A program made the position numbers and the translations under genes. From Isochrysis galbana (lineage: Eukaryota > Haptophyta > Isochrysidales > Isochrysidaceae): DNA of 64,000 nt. Where the stretch lies: positions 1,251,394 to 1,315,393 of the forward strand of contig CM030945.1 of NCBI GenBank assembly GCA_018136815.1, written 5' to 3'. Of the stretch, positions 9,770 to 21,479 are shown piece after piece. The number at the start of each line of letters is the position of its first letter. The first letter of the stretch is position 1. The notes under the pieces were generated by a model that did no database searches, was not told the origin of the DNA, and saw only the letters and a list, made by a program, of their open reading frames with translations.

Positions 9770-12700
9770 ACCTCATCTGACTTCATCTCGACGCCTCCAC
9801 GTGCAGTGAAGGTAGGCGTCGACATCGTGTTGCGCTTGTACAGAGCAACGAAGAGGGCAATCGCGCCAAGGATCATGCCTAGAAGACCAAGAATCAGGCC
9901 AGCGACTGCCATCTGCATCGGGTGAAGGGGATATTGATCAGTATGGCACGCAGCATGGGGACACGTAGAGGACCAGCGCCTTCCGCCCCCTACAGAGGGT
10001 AGCCCGCCGCGCACGCGCTCAACGCGGGCCGACAGGCGCAAGCGCACCGCCTTGTTGTTGGCTTGGTTATCCACAAACTCGACTGCACGATCGTATTCCT
10101 CGTGCTTGGCACTCAATTCTGCATTGATGGTCTGCGTCAGCGCTTGCTGCTCCTTGAGCGTCTCGATGATGTCGATCAATTCCTTGCGCTCGTAGTCCCC
10201 GTAGTTTTGGCGCTTGGCCGAGATGACGTGACTTTTCTGGCCGTCCTCCTTCAGTGTGTCTGCCTCCCACGTAAAGTGGATCATGCCGCTTGGGAAGGTT
10301 ATCATGCCGAGAGCCTTCTGAGCCAGGGCCACGAGCTCGGAGGGCATTCTGACGAAGAGGTTCTCTTCGGCCAGGTCCTGCCCCTCATCAGATATAATGA
10401 ACTTGACGAAGGCCTCGAGCAATGCGGCCGTCTCGGGGCTCTTGGCGCTCCAGTCCTTCTCCAAGTAGATATAGGTGATCATCGTGATGGGCCACGTATC
10501 GGCGCCCGGCAGGTTATAGAGATCAACGTCCTCGAAGCTGGCATCCGGTTCAGTCGGGAATACGTCGGTGTCGATGCCCTGCACGGCCGCGGCGCCGACG
10601 TCGGCCTCGGAGGCTTTGAGGAAGGTTCCGTCGAAGTTCTTGAGCGAAATCTCGGCGAGGCCGTTGTCGATGCCATGACCCGCATCAATGTAGGCGATGG
10701 CGTAGGGCCGCTCCTCGAGATACGTCGTCATGCCTCCCGAGCCCTGATGGCCAGTGCCGGTCGGCCAATCGGCTGCGCAGCCATTGGAACAGAACGTCGA
10801 GGCGGCACCGTAAGTCCAAACACTGCCGCACGTCTGAGTCAGGTAGGCGGTAAGGCCGGAAGTCGAGGACGAGCCTTCCACGCGATGCGCGACATAGATG
10901 CGCGAGGTAGCCTTGAGGTTAGGATTCTCAGCCAGGATATCCGCGTGGTTCCAGTATTCGATCTCCCCAGCGTAGATGCGAGCGAGCAGGCACGGGTCGA
11001 GCTGAATCGACGAGCCGCCCAGCTCCGCCTCAGGAATGGAGTGGAAGATGCCAATGGCGCCAACGGCGATGGGAACATGCAGCATCTGGCGGTCATGGTC
11101 GATCAACTCCTGGAAGCGCGATGCCGACATGGGGATGTCACCCGCACCGAAGTCGGCGAGGGCGTGGTAGCCGTTGCTGGGTCCCACAAACTCTTGCATG
11201 CCTGTGCTCGAGCCGACGGCACGGTAGGTCATGTGGAGGCGCTCCTTGGTGCGCGCAGTGAGGATATCGAAGGCCTCCCAGAACCAGCGCTGCCACGACA
11301 GGTAGGTGGGTGGGCGAAGTGAGCCAATACTTAAAGGAGCGGGTACCAGAGGGGCGCTCGCTCCACGACCAGGCGGTGTGCTAGGCGCCTCGGGGTTGGG
11401 TGGCTGTGCGCACCGATGGGTTGGTCGTGCCAGAGCCGTGCATCTCGAAGTGAGGGCCTAGCGCAGCGACTTTAGCCTGTAGCTCCTTGACAGTCTCCTT
11501 GAGCTCCTTGCGCTCGTAATCCGCAAAACTCTCGCGCTTGGCGGAGATGACATAATCCTCCTGGCCGGCCTCCTTCAGCGTAGAGGTTTCGAACGTGAAC
11601 TGGACCCTGCCGGCAGGATGGTCAACCTGGGCGATTGCATCGTTAGCGAGGCTCAGAAGTGCACTCGGCATCCTAATAAAGAGGTTGTCTTCGGCGAGGT
11701 CTTGGCCCTCGTCGGATATGACGAATTTGACAAATGCCTCGAGCAGCCCGGCCGACTCGGGCTCCATGCCCGTCCAATTCTTCTGGAGATAGATGTACGT
11801 CACCATCGTGATGGGCCACGTGCTTGGCCCTGGGAGGTCGTACAGCTCCACATCAGCGAACGAGGCCGACGGATCAGAGGGGAAGACGTTATCCTGAATT
11901 GCGACAGTGGCGGCTGCGCCAATGTCGGCGTCGATCGACTTGAGGTAGACGCCGTCATGGTTCTGCAGAGCGATTTCAGAGAGCCCAGCACTGATGCCGT
12001 GGCCGGAGTCAATGTATGCGATGGCGTACGGCTCTTCCTCCAGGTAGCCCGACATACCGCCCGACCCCTGCTTGCCGTCACCAGTCGGCCAATCATTAGC
12101 GCAGCCCTGCGCACAGAACGTCGAGGCACCACCCAGGGTCCATTTCTCAGGGCATTTTTGCGAGAGGTAGCTGGTGAAGCCCGATGTGGACGAGGAGCCC
12201 TCGACGCGGTGGGCCACCTTGATTGGCTTGTTGACGTTTGCCAAGTTTGGGTTGATGGCCACGATGTCCGCGTGGTTCCAGGAGCCGATGTCACCGGAGT
12301 AGATGCGCGCGAGGAGGCAAGCATTGAGCTCGAGCGGGTCGCCCAGGAGATCTCCCTCGGGAACGGAGTGGAAGACTGCGATTGCGCCGATGGCAACAGG
12401 CACGTGAAGCATCGTGCGATTGTGGTCAATCAGCTCCTGGAAGCGGGAGGCCGACATGGGGATGTCGCCCGAGCCGAAGTGCGCCACCGGGAGGTAGTTG
12501 TTGTTCGGGCCAACGAATTCCTGCATGCCCGTGCTTGAGCCAACGGCACGGTAGGTCATGTGGAGTGGCTCCTTGGCGCGAGCTGATATGATGTCGAAGA
12601 TCTCCCAGTACCAGCGCTGCGAGGAGGGACCAAGAGGGCAGGTGGGTGTGGCAGAATCTGCGCGCGCACTCTCTCATCTCACAGCATGCAGTCTCTGTTT

Positions 12701-12947
12701 CTATCTCTGTGATTCTCGCTCTCACTATCACGAGAGGGAGAAAGGCGAAGGGCAGTTCAAGGCGGCGCGATGGCCTCTCTCTCTCTCTCGTCTCTCTCGC
12801 TCGTCCCCGCCCCCTCCCCCCCCCTCCCCCTTCCCTCTCTCTCACCGAGGGGTTGGTGGTGCCGGAGCCGTGGAGCTCGATGACGTTGTGCGCGCTGACG
12901 GCGTGCGTGACGAGCATGGCCGCGGCGAGGGTGAGCGAGCGGCTCAT
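9766..12947 (-). CDS. membrane-anchored tandem PstS-type phosphate-binding protein
   Basis: Four exons on the minus strand give 908 residues: 12947-12846, 12616-11414, 11289-10015 and 9912-9766, all GT-AG and all phase 0. Exon 1 is a signal peptide (MSRSLTLAAAMLVTHAVSA) ending in ELHGSGTTNPS. Exon 2 (domain 1) starts RWYWEIFDI, has MTYRAVGSSTGMQEFVGP, SGDIPMSASRF, HRVEGSSSTSGFTSYL and ISDEGQDLAEDNLFIRMP, and ends with a second MHGSGTTNPS. Exon 3 (domain 2) repeats the pattern (RWFWEAFDI, AHRVEGSSSTSGLTAYL), then a coiled stalk. Exon 4 gives a transmembrane helix (AVAGLILGLLGMILGAIALF) and short tail. PstS proteins bind phosphate outside the cell; here the layout predicts a type I surface or endomembrane protein. 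The intron after GTTNPS is at the same place in both halves, so an internal duplication is clear. No ABC permease gene is nearby. Confidence 0.88.
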
Positions 12948-12994
12948 CCTGGCGGAGGGCGGGGAGGAACGAGGACTCGGCGAGGGGGGAAGGG

Positions 12995-13050
<56 letters not shown>

Positions 13051-13147
13051 CTCTCCCTCTCTTCTCTAGAGTACAGGTGTCCTCGAGTCTCTTTTTTCCT
13101 GCCTCCCCCCCCCCCCCCCCCTTTCCCCTCTCCTCCCCCATCATCAC

Positions 13148-13178
<31 letters not shown>

Positions 13179-13862
13179 GGCAGGCCGCCCCTCTCGCTCT
13201 CTCCTCATCATCGCCGCGAGGCACGATGATCCACCCCCGCCGACGCGGGCTCCACTATCTTTACACACAATCTACACCAAATCTGATGCCTCTTCACATA
13301 ATACATCGCGTGATTTGTACAGGAGGTTTCCTCGGATTCACTGACTCGAGGCGGACATCCGTTCTATAAAGCCACTGGAGTGTTGTTCAAATTCTCCGAT
13401 GGGGCGTGGGGGTTCTCAGCAGGCGCTCGAGGGACATCTTGCGGGAGAGAGCGACGAGAGAGCGACGAGAAGTCTCCGGGGACGGAGCCGCGGGACGGCG
13501 GCGGCGTGGGTCCCGCGCGAGAAGAGAAGAGAGAAGAGAAAAAGACAGAAGAGACGAGAGAGAGCGAGAGAGAGAGAGCGATTGAGAGAGACGAGGGGAG
13601 TGCGTCCTGCGAGGCCGGGGCCGCCCGCCAAGAAGTTGGGGGGAAGGGGGGGAGGGGGGGGGTCCGGGGCTGTCCTCGTGGCCCCGCCGCCCGCGCGGGG
13701 GGGGGGGGGTCCCGGACCGCTCCCCCCCCCCCCCCGCCCCCCCGCCCCCCCTCCCCTCCCCCCCGCGGCGCCTCGCCGAGTCGATGAGGACTGCATATGG
13801 GTGAGGGGGAAAAGCGGCGGGCGGCTCGGGCCAGCTCTCTCGATATGGAAAGGGGCGAGGCG

Positions 13863-13913
<51 letters not shown>

Positions 13914-14712
13914 AGGCGGGCGGCTCGGGCCAGCTCTGGATGGGAGGAGTCTTGTTGAAGGGAAGGGGGGGGGGCGGAGAGAGCGAGAGTTGGCTCCGAC
14001 TCGGGCTCCATGCCCGCCCAATCCTTCTCGAGATAGATGTAAGAAGAGGAGAAGAGGAGAGAGAGAGAGAGGGGAAGGGGGGGGGGGGGGCGAGGGGCGG
14101 AGAGAGAGAGAGGCGGCCCGAGTCCTTCGTCTCGCCTCCTCCTTCGTCTCCTTCTGAGGAGGAGACGAGGGACTCGGTGGGGAGCCGGCCGGCCCGGCCC
14201 CCAGGGAGGTTGGCTGGCAGCTTTAAAAGTACAAGAAGGGGGGGGGGGCGGGGAGGAGGAAGCCGGGCCTCGTTCGGTGAATAAAGCACACAGAGTACTT
14301 TACAGTAGCCACCCCCTCTCTCCTGCTTGACGACATTTCCCCCCCCCACCCACGTCGAGGCCATCTCTCTCCCGCCCCTCCCCCCCCCCCCCCCCCCCAC
14401 CTTCCAAGAGCGTTTTGTTCTTCTCCCGCCCCCCCCCCTCCCCCTCCCCCACATCGCCCTCGAGCGCCCGCCTCCTCCCTCTCCCTCCATTCCCCCCCCC
14501 GCCCCCCCCCCGCCCAGCGCCCCCCCGCCCCCCCCCCCGGCCATCCGCCCACCGCGGCCGTCATCAGCCGCTCTCCTCCTCCCTCGTGCCAACCGCCCCC
14601 CCCCACCCCCCACCTCCCGCCCTCGTGCTGCTCTCTTTTACGTTCTCTCTCCCAATCCTTTCCCCATCCTCCCCTCTCGTCCTGCCCGTCGTACCACCCA
14701 TCCACCCATCCT
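12948..14712. other. low-complexity head-to-head intergenic region
   Basis: This lies between the divergent starts of the tandem PstS gene and the gene at 14713. It is almost entirely simple sequence: (CT)n at 12993-13046 and 13149-13178, poly-C at 13106-13122, (GA)n at 13867-13909, and G/C runs at 13690-13765 and 14380-14540. Long open frames here on both strands are repeats of S/L, R/E or P/G and are not believable proteins. Confidence 0.7.
13988..14038 (-). pseudogene. PstS exon snippet
   Basis: About 50 bp (CCGACTCGGGCTCCATGCCC, then GCCCAATCCTTCTCGAGATAGATGTA in part) match 11755-11805 inside domain 1 of the tandem PstS gene with few changes. Both flanks are simple sequence. It looks like a relic of another PstS copy or a patch moved by repair. 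Confidence 0.65.
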
Positions 14713-15147
14713 ATGCCGCTCGCCTCGCCTCGTGCACCCACCTCGTCTCCTACTGGGTCTCTCCTTCCCTCCAAGATACGTGCTGTGCTGCTGCTGGGCA
14801 TTTTTGCAGGCGTGTCGGGCCTGAGACTCGGCCCACCGATCTTCTCCGCACCCGCCGCCACAACTCGCGCCCTCACGCAGATGGCAGAAAAGGGGTGGAC
14901 CTTCGACACCTCTGGCCGGCGGGATAAGGCCAGTGCGCCACGAGCCAAGAAAGCGGATGACCGGAGCTGGGGGTTGGGAGAGCTCTTTTCCGGCTGGGGC
15001 GAGCAGGCCGATGAGCCGGATACGGGGCCACGCCTCGGAGGCCGCAGTCGTGCCCCCTCGACTGACCCGTTCGACCCGGCGCGCTACGATCGCCGGCTGC
15101 CTTCCGATACGGGGGCCTCCAAGATCAAGTGGCCCTGGGAAGATTAG
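14713..15147 (+). CDS. small protein with signal-like N-terminus
   Basis: A single frame of 144 codons reads from ATG at 14713 to TAG. Residues about 22-36 (IRAVLLLGIFAGVSG) form a signal-peptide-like hydrophobic stretch, followed by LRLGPPIFSAPAATTRALTQ, which could be a transit-like segment of a bipartite plastid-targeting sequence. The mature part is polar (WTFDTSGRRDKAS, WGLGELFSGWGEQADEPD) and ends KIKWPWED. I do not recognise the family. The upstream start is uncertain; an intron with an acceptor close to the hydrophobic stretch is possible. Confidence 0.55.
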   Translation: MPLASPRAPTSSPTGSLLPSKIRAVLLLGIFAGVSGLRLGPPIFSAPAATTRALTQMAEKGWTFDTSGRRDKASAPRAKKADDRSWGLGELFSGWGEQADEPDTGPRLGGRSRAPSTDPFDPARYDRRLPSDTGASKIKWPWED

Positions 15148-15859
15148 GGAGATTCAGACGGGGGAGCTCGCATGCGATCGCACGGTATTGCATCGCACGG
15201 GAGCATGGGATCCCGCAAGTCGATCCGTGATCACGGCGCGCGTCCTGTTGGCCGTCTCTTGCCCTGCGGTGTTGGTGGCAGTTTTACTCGGTACTCGGGA
15301 TTTTTTGGACAAATAAAATCATGGCCATAGTAAGCAGGCTTATCTTGTACAATAAATTTCTTTTGTGTGTACATGTAAGGGTGTTGTGGAAGGTGCTTTT
15401 ACTTACTAAGGATGTCGCAGGTAAGGGGAGAGCATCCCAAGGGTTTTACCCCAAGAGGCAATGCGTGACGTGATCGTTATTGCCTGTGAGAGGCGGCAGA
15501 GGGGAGTTATAATCAGGTACTTAGTTGTGCCTTGGTTGGATGCCTGTGCGGCCATGTGCATCGTGGCCTGACGTGCTGGTACAAGGCTAGTGGGAGAAGC
15601 AGCACTAATGCTCGTTGTTATCATTTTGATTATTGTCACTAGCTATAAGATCTAGTGTGACACTTCGCCCGCCCGCGCTGCGCTGGCGCTGGCGCGCTCA
15701 CGACTCCCGGTGACGACGCGGGTCGTGTAAGTGTAACCGGTCTGGGGGTCGTCGGAGCTCCAAAGAACTTCTTGGCGGGCGGCTATTGTTTAGTGTCACA
15801 TGAGGACATGAGGGCAAAGCTAACAAGCTAACCTACAACACAAGAGTAGTCATGAATAC
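15148..15859. other. intergenic, no gene seen
   Basis: This stretch holds the 3' side of the small gene and an unremarkable region. TCACTAGCTATAAGATC near 15638 also occurs near 47568, possibly a shared repeat edge. No LTR of the neighbouring gypsy element could be identified. Confidence 0.35.
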
Positions 15860-18420
15860 TGAGTACAAATACTACCAATTTGGCATTCGTGCCCTTACCT
15901 CTGGGGCCGCCATTTCCGGCTTGTAATCGACCATCAGGCTCTACGTTGGCTACACACTATGAAAGACACCGTTCAAGGAGCAAGGAGGACCAGCCTCGCG
16001 ACTCATGCGCCGGACTCTGAGGCTAGCGGAGTACCGCTTTACTGTTGAGCACAAGCCGGGAGCTAACCATAGCGACGCTGACGCGGTCTCTCGCCTCGTC
16101 GCGGCTAGTGCCACCTACATTTTAAGCACATTACACATAGGAGGCTGGGTACGCGCAACCGTTTCACAGCGGCAATCACCACAAAGTGTAGGCTCTGCGG
16201 GAAACACAGAGAGAACTCGACGCACCTAGCTAGATGCCCGTCCACGCTCCCGATATTTCAAACCGTAGAAGCTGTAGCGGGATACACCCCGGCGAACGAC
16301 AGATCGACGACTCAAAAACTCAAAGACAGACTATTTGCGTACCCAAACTCCCCGACGCCGGACAGCCTCAAAGCCCTCTACCTAATAGCATGGAGATACA
16401 TCATTAGTGACTTCTACAAGGTGGAATTTGAAAATCACACCTTCCACCACGTACCGGTTATCGAGAGAGTTCTTAGCAGGTTCACGGTCCTCGTTAGAGG
16501 TCGTGAACCGCCGGACGATTTCTCAACCGCACGCACGCGCAAGGCCACCCAGGGAAGGAAGCCGAAAATCAAATCTCCACACGACCTCAGCGCCCCTGTC
16601 TTTTCAACTAACAACAAAGGCGCCCTGGTAATGAACACGAATCTATCTCTGGTAGCGAAAGCCCTCAACATAGCAGAGCGTCTTGCCTAACCAAGCGACC
16701 CCTAGCCGCTAGTAGCGAGCCGACCAACCGACGACAGACCTCAGTCACAGTTGCCTGACGCCCAGCACAAGGAACAAACACACATCAGCCGGTAGCCCGA
16801 TGGCACAGGAGGAAGGTGAGAACCAGGCCGTCGAGAATCGGTACACACCGTCTGCCACTGGAAACCCACTACACCCAGCCCCTAGGTAGAGCACGAGGGG
16901 ACGAGCCGCAAGGCAGGTGGAGGGGGAGGGAAGGGAAGCGGGCGTGGCTGCGTAGATACTGTGCAGGGTCGCGCGCGCGGCGAGATTATTAAGAAGTTTT
17001 TTTTTTCGTCGCGGCTAGTGCTGAGACGCCGGTGACGTCTCCCTCTCAGCAGGGGGGTGGTCAGCTAGTCGCTGCCATCGCTCCTCGTTCTCGTACAACC
17101 ACCACCTCCAGCCTACAGAGTCAAGAGCGAGTGGCCAGACAGGCCTCTGAGACCCGGGACTCTATCAATCTTGCTCATACCTCAACGTCGGCACGCCCAC
17201 AGCCACGGTGCTACGGCAAGCTCAACACGACGACGAGGACCCGCCCACTTTCGACCTCGACTACCGCCGCCTAAGCTGGCTGGCTAAGGAGTCGAAGCTA
17301 TGCCTGCTCTAGTCCGGCCTCCTTTATCGTCGAGTCCCGACAAGAGACGGCGAGGAACGCTTATGCCTATACGTGCCGAAGTCCATACGCAACGCCTACC
17401 TAGAAGCATTCCATGATCACCTTTGTCACCTCGGTGATAGTCGCATGGCACGTCTCCTTCGCGATCGATACTACTGGCCTGGTCTCAACGCTGACGTGTC
17501 AGCGCACGTGCGCCAGTGCCACGAGTGCACTCTATCCAAGCCGCCCTTCCGCAAGCCGATGGATCCCAAAGGGCCACAAGTCGGCCATTACCCATTCGAT
17601 ATCGTCTACTGCGACATGGTGTCCATGGCGCCGACGCATGATTTTGTTAAGGGTTAATTAAGGGCGTCCAGGGCTATGACAAGCTGCTGCTGGTCTTTAT
17701 TGACTCCCTGACTCGCTGGATTGAAACGGTCCCCTTCAACGGCGACCCTTCTAGCGCTGACGCGCTCGATGCTTTTATGGCTAACGTTGTCGCACGACAG
17801 GGAGTCCCACGGCAACTACGCTCCGATGCCGGCAGCAATCTCGCTAGTGCTCTTACACGTATCATTCCCGAACGCACTGGCACCGACCTCAGGCCTAGCA
17901 CTCCCCATCACCACGAGAGTGTGGGCCTGGTCGAACGGGCACAACAAACGCTAATCAACATGGCACGCGCTACGGACGAATGTGGAGCACATTGGGTTGA
18001 CCATCTCCCATTCTTCTTGATGAGCACACTACACGCGCGTCCGCGAATCGCGTCACGCAACTCTCGCCAGCCGCTCTCCTTTACGGTCTGAGCTACGTCT
18101 ACCTGCTCAACTAGCAGACCCGCCAGCCCCGCTTCCTACTACCCCGCCTCTGCCACGAGAAATTCGTGAATATGCTGAGACGATGTACGCACGTCTCCGC
18201 GCGGCGTGGAATGCTGCTCTCGAGGCCACCCTCGCTGCTCAAGCTGACACCATTGCTGACACCTTACGCACTCATGCCCCACCGATGCGTTTTCAACCCG
18301 GGGGTCGAGTGGTACGCAAAATTCCGGGTTTGCGCAACAAGCTCCTCTGTCATTACGCCGGACCGTTGTCGAATCAAGCGGATGCTTGTTCGTGTCAAGT
18401 CTCATTCGGGGCAAGCTAGA
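15860..18420 (+). mobile_element. Ty3/gypsy pol remnant (RNase H and integrase)
   Basis: Order of parts: end of RNase H (LVIDHQALRWLHTMKDT near 15930; LAEYRFTVEHKPGANHSDAD near 16020-16080), LINE insertion 16112-17005, then linker, integrase zinc-binding domain (HLCHLGDSRMARLLRDRYYW, then PG and VRQCHEC, near 17420-17530), integrase core (GYDKLLLVFIDSLTRW, RSDAGSN, PHHHESVGLVERAQQTL; 17670-18080) and a C-terminal segment (FQPGGRVVRKIPGLRNKLLC near 18290-18350). An in-frame TAG near 17311 and a break near 17657 show it is dead. Gag, protease and reverse transcriptase are missing on the left and no LTRs were seen. Confidence 0.85.
16112..17005 (+). mobile_element. 5'-truncated LINE inserted in the gypsy element
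   Basis: The 894-bp insertion is bracketed by a perfect 16-bp target duplication, TCGTCGCGGCTAGTGC, at 16096-16111 and 17006-17021. It carries the C-terminal end of a LINE protein: a zinc-knuckle block KCRLCGKHRENSTHLARCP (about 16185-16240), then FAYPNSPTPDSLKALYLIAW and further to LNIAERLA-stop at 16690. A 3' untranslated region follows with GGGCGTGG and CGCGCGCGGCGAGATTATTA, and it ends in a run of T. The coding frame from 16185 to 16690 is open, so the copy is fairly young. A second copy lies at 33531-34256 (minus). Confidence 0.88.
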
Positions 18421-19957
18421 AGCTAGGGGCACAGAGTGAAGAGAAGTCTTGAGAGAGGGGGGGGAGCGCGCTACATCGCGACGAGGGCCCACAAGACACC
18501 ACCCCATCACTCACTCACCAACAAGAAAACTCCGAAAACTAACGCAACATCGCACAAACAAACCAACGAAACAAATAACAAATAAGGACAAACGAACAAA
18601 TCCGGCGTGCAATGCGGCGGAGCTTCGAGACTTCGAGACAACTCACTGGTGAAAACAAAACTCACTCAATTTTCTTCACACAACGCATGATGGAGACACC
18701 GCATCCGCATAGAGTATATAAAATACTCTGGATGCGACACCCCCCGACTTAAGTCGAGCGTCCACGCGAGTATGGGGTGATCAGGCCCAAAACAAGCTCG
18801 AACAAACGGACAAAAATCGAAACAATCAAACACATGTGAAAGGGTGTGATGACCCCTTGTCTCACCCCCCAAAGAGCGTGCACTCTCAGTGGGTTAAACC
18901 AAGCGCTACTGCGCAAGCGCAAGCGCGTGGTTTGAAGACAAGTCTCACATCAGGGTGCACGTCCGGACTGAGTGGGCACACACAATTTCAAGGACAACAA
19001 ACACAACTCAGAAATCGAAAGCGAAACATGAATCGAGAGAAACGAGCGAGCCAAAGGAAGAGTGAAGGAGAATCGAGACCGCGATGATCAACCAACTCGG
19101 ACTAAATCTAGGCTGAGTAATATGTCGGGCGAGGCGAGGGAGGCAACACAAGAGGGGCAGACACCAGGGGGTGCTTCCGAGCTTCCGAGCGAGAGCGCGA
19201 AGAAACAAAGACGAAGAGGGGGGGGGAAACAACGGAAGAGAAGGGGCGCGGGAACTCTAGCTAGACTCTAGGAACAAGGGTGGGAAACTAATGGAGCGGG
19301 GAAGGAGCAACTGGCGCTGGCGAGGGGCAGAGGGAGCGGCGAGCGCGGGAAACTCCGAACCTCGCCGGCCAAGGAAAAAGAAGGGAACCGCTGGGGTCGC
19401 ATGAAAGGAAAGGAAGGAAGGGAGCTCCTGGCTGGAAGCCTCCACGCGCGGGGCGGAAAGAAGAGGGAGAGAGGAGAGCGGGGGGTGCCGAAGGGAAAGG
19501 CACGTTCCAAAAATAGAGCGTGTTGCGTGTCGCATGGTATGGAGACGCTCCACCTACCCGCAGCACAACCCGCACGCAAGCAATGCAGCCTCGGCAGAGC
19601 GTGCGGGCAGAGTTGCTAGCTCCTGTTAGATCAAGGTAAAAAAATCTGAAAACTCTTTGAGAAATTTGGCCGAACCCGCTTCTAGGGAGAGCTCACATTC
19701 TAGCAGTAGAAGTAGAGGTTTCACGTGTTGATTTCGTGACCCTCCTTGCTGTTGTCATCTAATTATTGCAACAATTTGTAGCTGCACTGCATTTCGCGTA
19801 TTGCTCTGTGGGTGATCCCAAAATGGGAGGTGTAATAGAAGGGCCCCAACCAACGATGTTTCACAAACCAGCACAAACGAGCATGTTACGCAGCTCGGTT
19901 GAAGACGTAAAGTGGCATCCTTTGATGCAGATGCACTCATCGGATGGTGTTGCGTAT
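18421..19957. other. intergenic, no gene seen
   Basis: Purine-rich sequence (about 19100-19500) and short AT-rich blocks. No frame has protein-like composition. It may include the unrecognised right LTR of the gypsy element and the 3' region of the dihydrouridine synthase gene. Confidence 0.35.
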
Positions 19958-21401
19958 CTACTCCTGTGGTGACTGTAGCGTTCTCGAACCGGTACTTGCA
20001 ACGAGAGCAGCTCCTCCAGCTTCCTTGGCCTCTTCGGGCGTCGTGTACGTCCGACTGTGCTTGTGCCATACCAATCCCGGCGCCACGTCGAGGGTCTCGG
20101 GCAGTAGGGTATCGGCAGCGGTACCCAATAAAAGTTTTGGCAAGGACAGCGACTCATCTCTGACACGAGTGTCAAGCGCAGCGCGAAACTTCTTGCCATT
20201 GGGCTCGCTGGCGAAGAGATTCAAAGTGGGTGCCAAGAGAAGTCGACGGATCCGCTGCAAATAGCAAGAGATCAGGAATGGTGAAAAAAGGTGGCTGCGT
20301 TTGCTGCTGGCGGGAGCATAGCCCAGGTTGCGACGGCAGGAGATTTACTCATGTGGAAGGGCGTGCTAGTATTGGGTATTGGGGGTGGGCGTGAAGGAGA
20401 GGCGCCGAGGGGGCCAAGTTGAGCGCGAGGCGCACTCATGCATTGTTCATTAGCCATTCGGACGCAAGAAAATGTCTCACCTGGGGGTGGGTGGCCTCCA
20501 TGCGCTCTGCGTACATGGCATAGTCATGGAGCAAGGCGCGTCGGTTGACAGCAGGATCGGGCGTGCCGTAGAGCGACGAATCCACAGTTGCCCATGACCA
20601 TGGACGATTAACGAAGGCACGACCGACCATGACTCCCGAAATATGCCCGCCGCCGGCAGTGGTGTCATCACTCGTACGCCCGTGGCCCTCCGGCTTCCCC
20701 CATACCCAAGAAGCGGCCGCAAGCCCATCACACAATGAGAATGCCTCTTGCGGCCACTCGACACCGCCGTTGAGAGAGAAGGATAGGTCCGGACGCGCCA
20801 CAGCTAACCGATGCACCACATCATAGTTGAGTGGGGGCACCTTGCGGTTCTGATCAGGAGACAAGCCACCAAGGACAGCCTGCCTCGCATGCACGGCGAA
20901 ATGGCGGACGCCACCTCTCGACGAGACGGTCTCGACAAAATTGGAGAGGCTGTCGAACAGTTCCTCTGGCTCAGCAGCAAGAGCCTCAGCCGCCGTGTCA
21001 GCCACCCCAATGCGGCACTTGACGGTGATGGGTACGCCATTGGCGCCTTCCGCCATGGCCTCGCATATCTCTGCCGTGAGCACGGGATCGCGCATTAGCG
21101 CAGCACCAAAGCACCCAGAACCCGCAACGCGGTCGCTCGGACAGCCGCAGTTCAAGTTGATGGCATCATAGCCCCACTCTCTGCTAATGGCGCAAGCACG
21201 GCGGAGAGTCTTGGGATCAGAGCCGCCGAGCTGCAGGACAACCGGGTGCTCTGAGTCGCGATCGTACTCGAGGAACCGTGGCAGCTCTGAGGGTGGGCAA
21301 TGCACGATCGAGTTGCAGTTGACCATTTCTGTATACAGCGTCGACCGTTTCGTGATACGTCGCAGCATGTAACGCAAGAAACGATTGGTGAAGTCCATCA
21401 T
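19958..21401 (-). CDS. dusA: tRNA-dihydrouridine synthase, DusA type
   Basis: Two exons are seen: 21401-20481 and 20254-19958, with a 226-bp GT-AG intron at phase 0; together 405 residues. The first has the FMN barrel of DusA: MMDFTNRFLRYMLRRITKRS, PVVLQLGGSDPK, NLNCGCPSDRVAGSGCFGAA with the loop cysteine expected to be catalytic, ITVKCRIGV, HFAVHAR, LNGGVEW and GVMVGRAF. The second has the C-terminal helical part (RIRRLLLAPTLNLFASEPNG). The enzyme reduces uridines in the tRNA D-loop with NADPH. In the genome, VAP directly precedes MMD as in the family, just after an acceptor-like GTAG, so another 5' exon, perhaps a targeting peptide, is likely upstream and was not resolved. Confidence 0.88.
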
Positions 21402-21479
21402 TGGCGCGACCTACGCGAGTGGGTGTGCTCACAGCTTGGAGCAGTGCGAGAGGGGGTGTACTAGTTGCGCAGCGACTGC

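Noticed and set aside
10063-12538. Plus-strand frames of 419 and 306 codons
   Set aside because: They are shadows of the PstS exons on the minus strand, which carry the family motifs.
12600-14830. Long open frames of S/L, R/E, P and G repeats on both strands
   Set aside because: They arise from CT/GA and C/G microsatellites and have no conserved sequence.
20436-21401. Loss of a catalytic residue in the dihydrouridine synthase (FGAALM instead of FGACLM)
   Set aside because: The cysteine expected to be catalytic is the one in the NCGCPSDRV loop, which is present.
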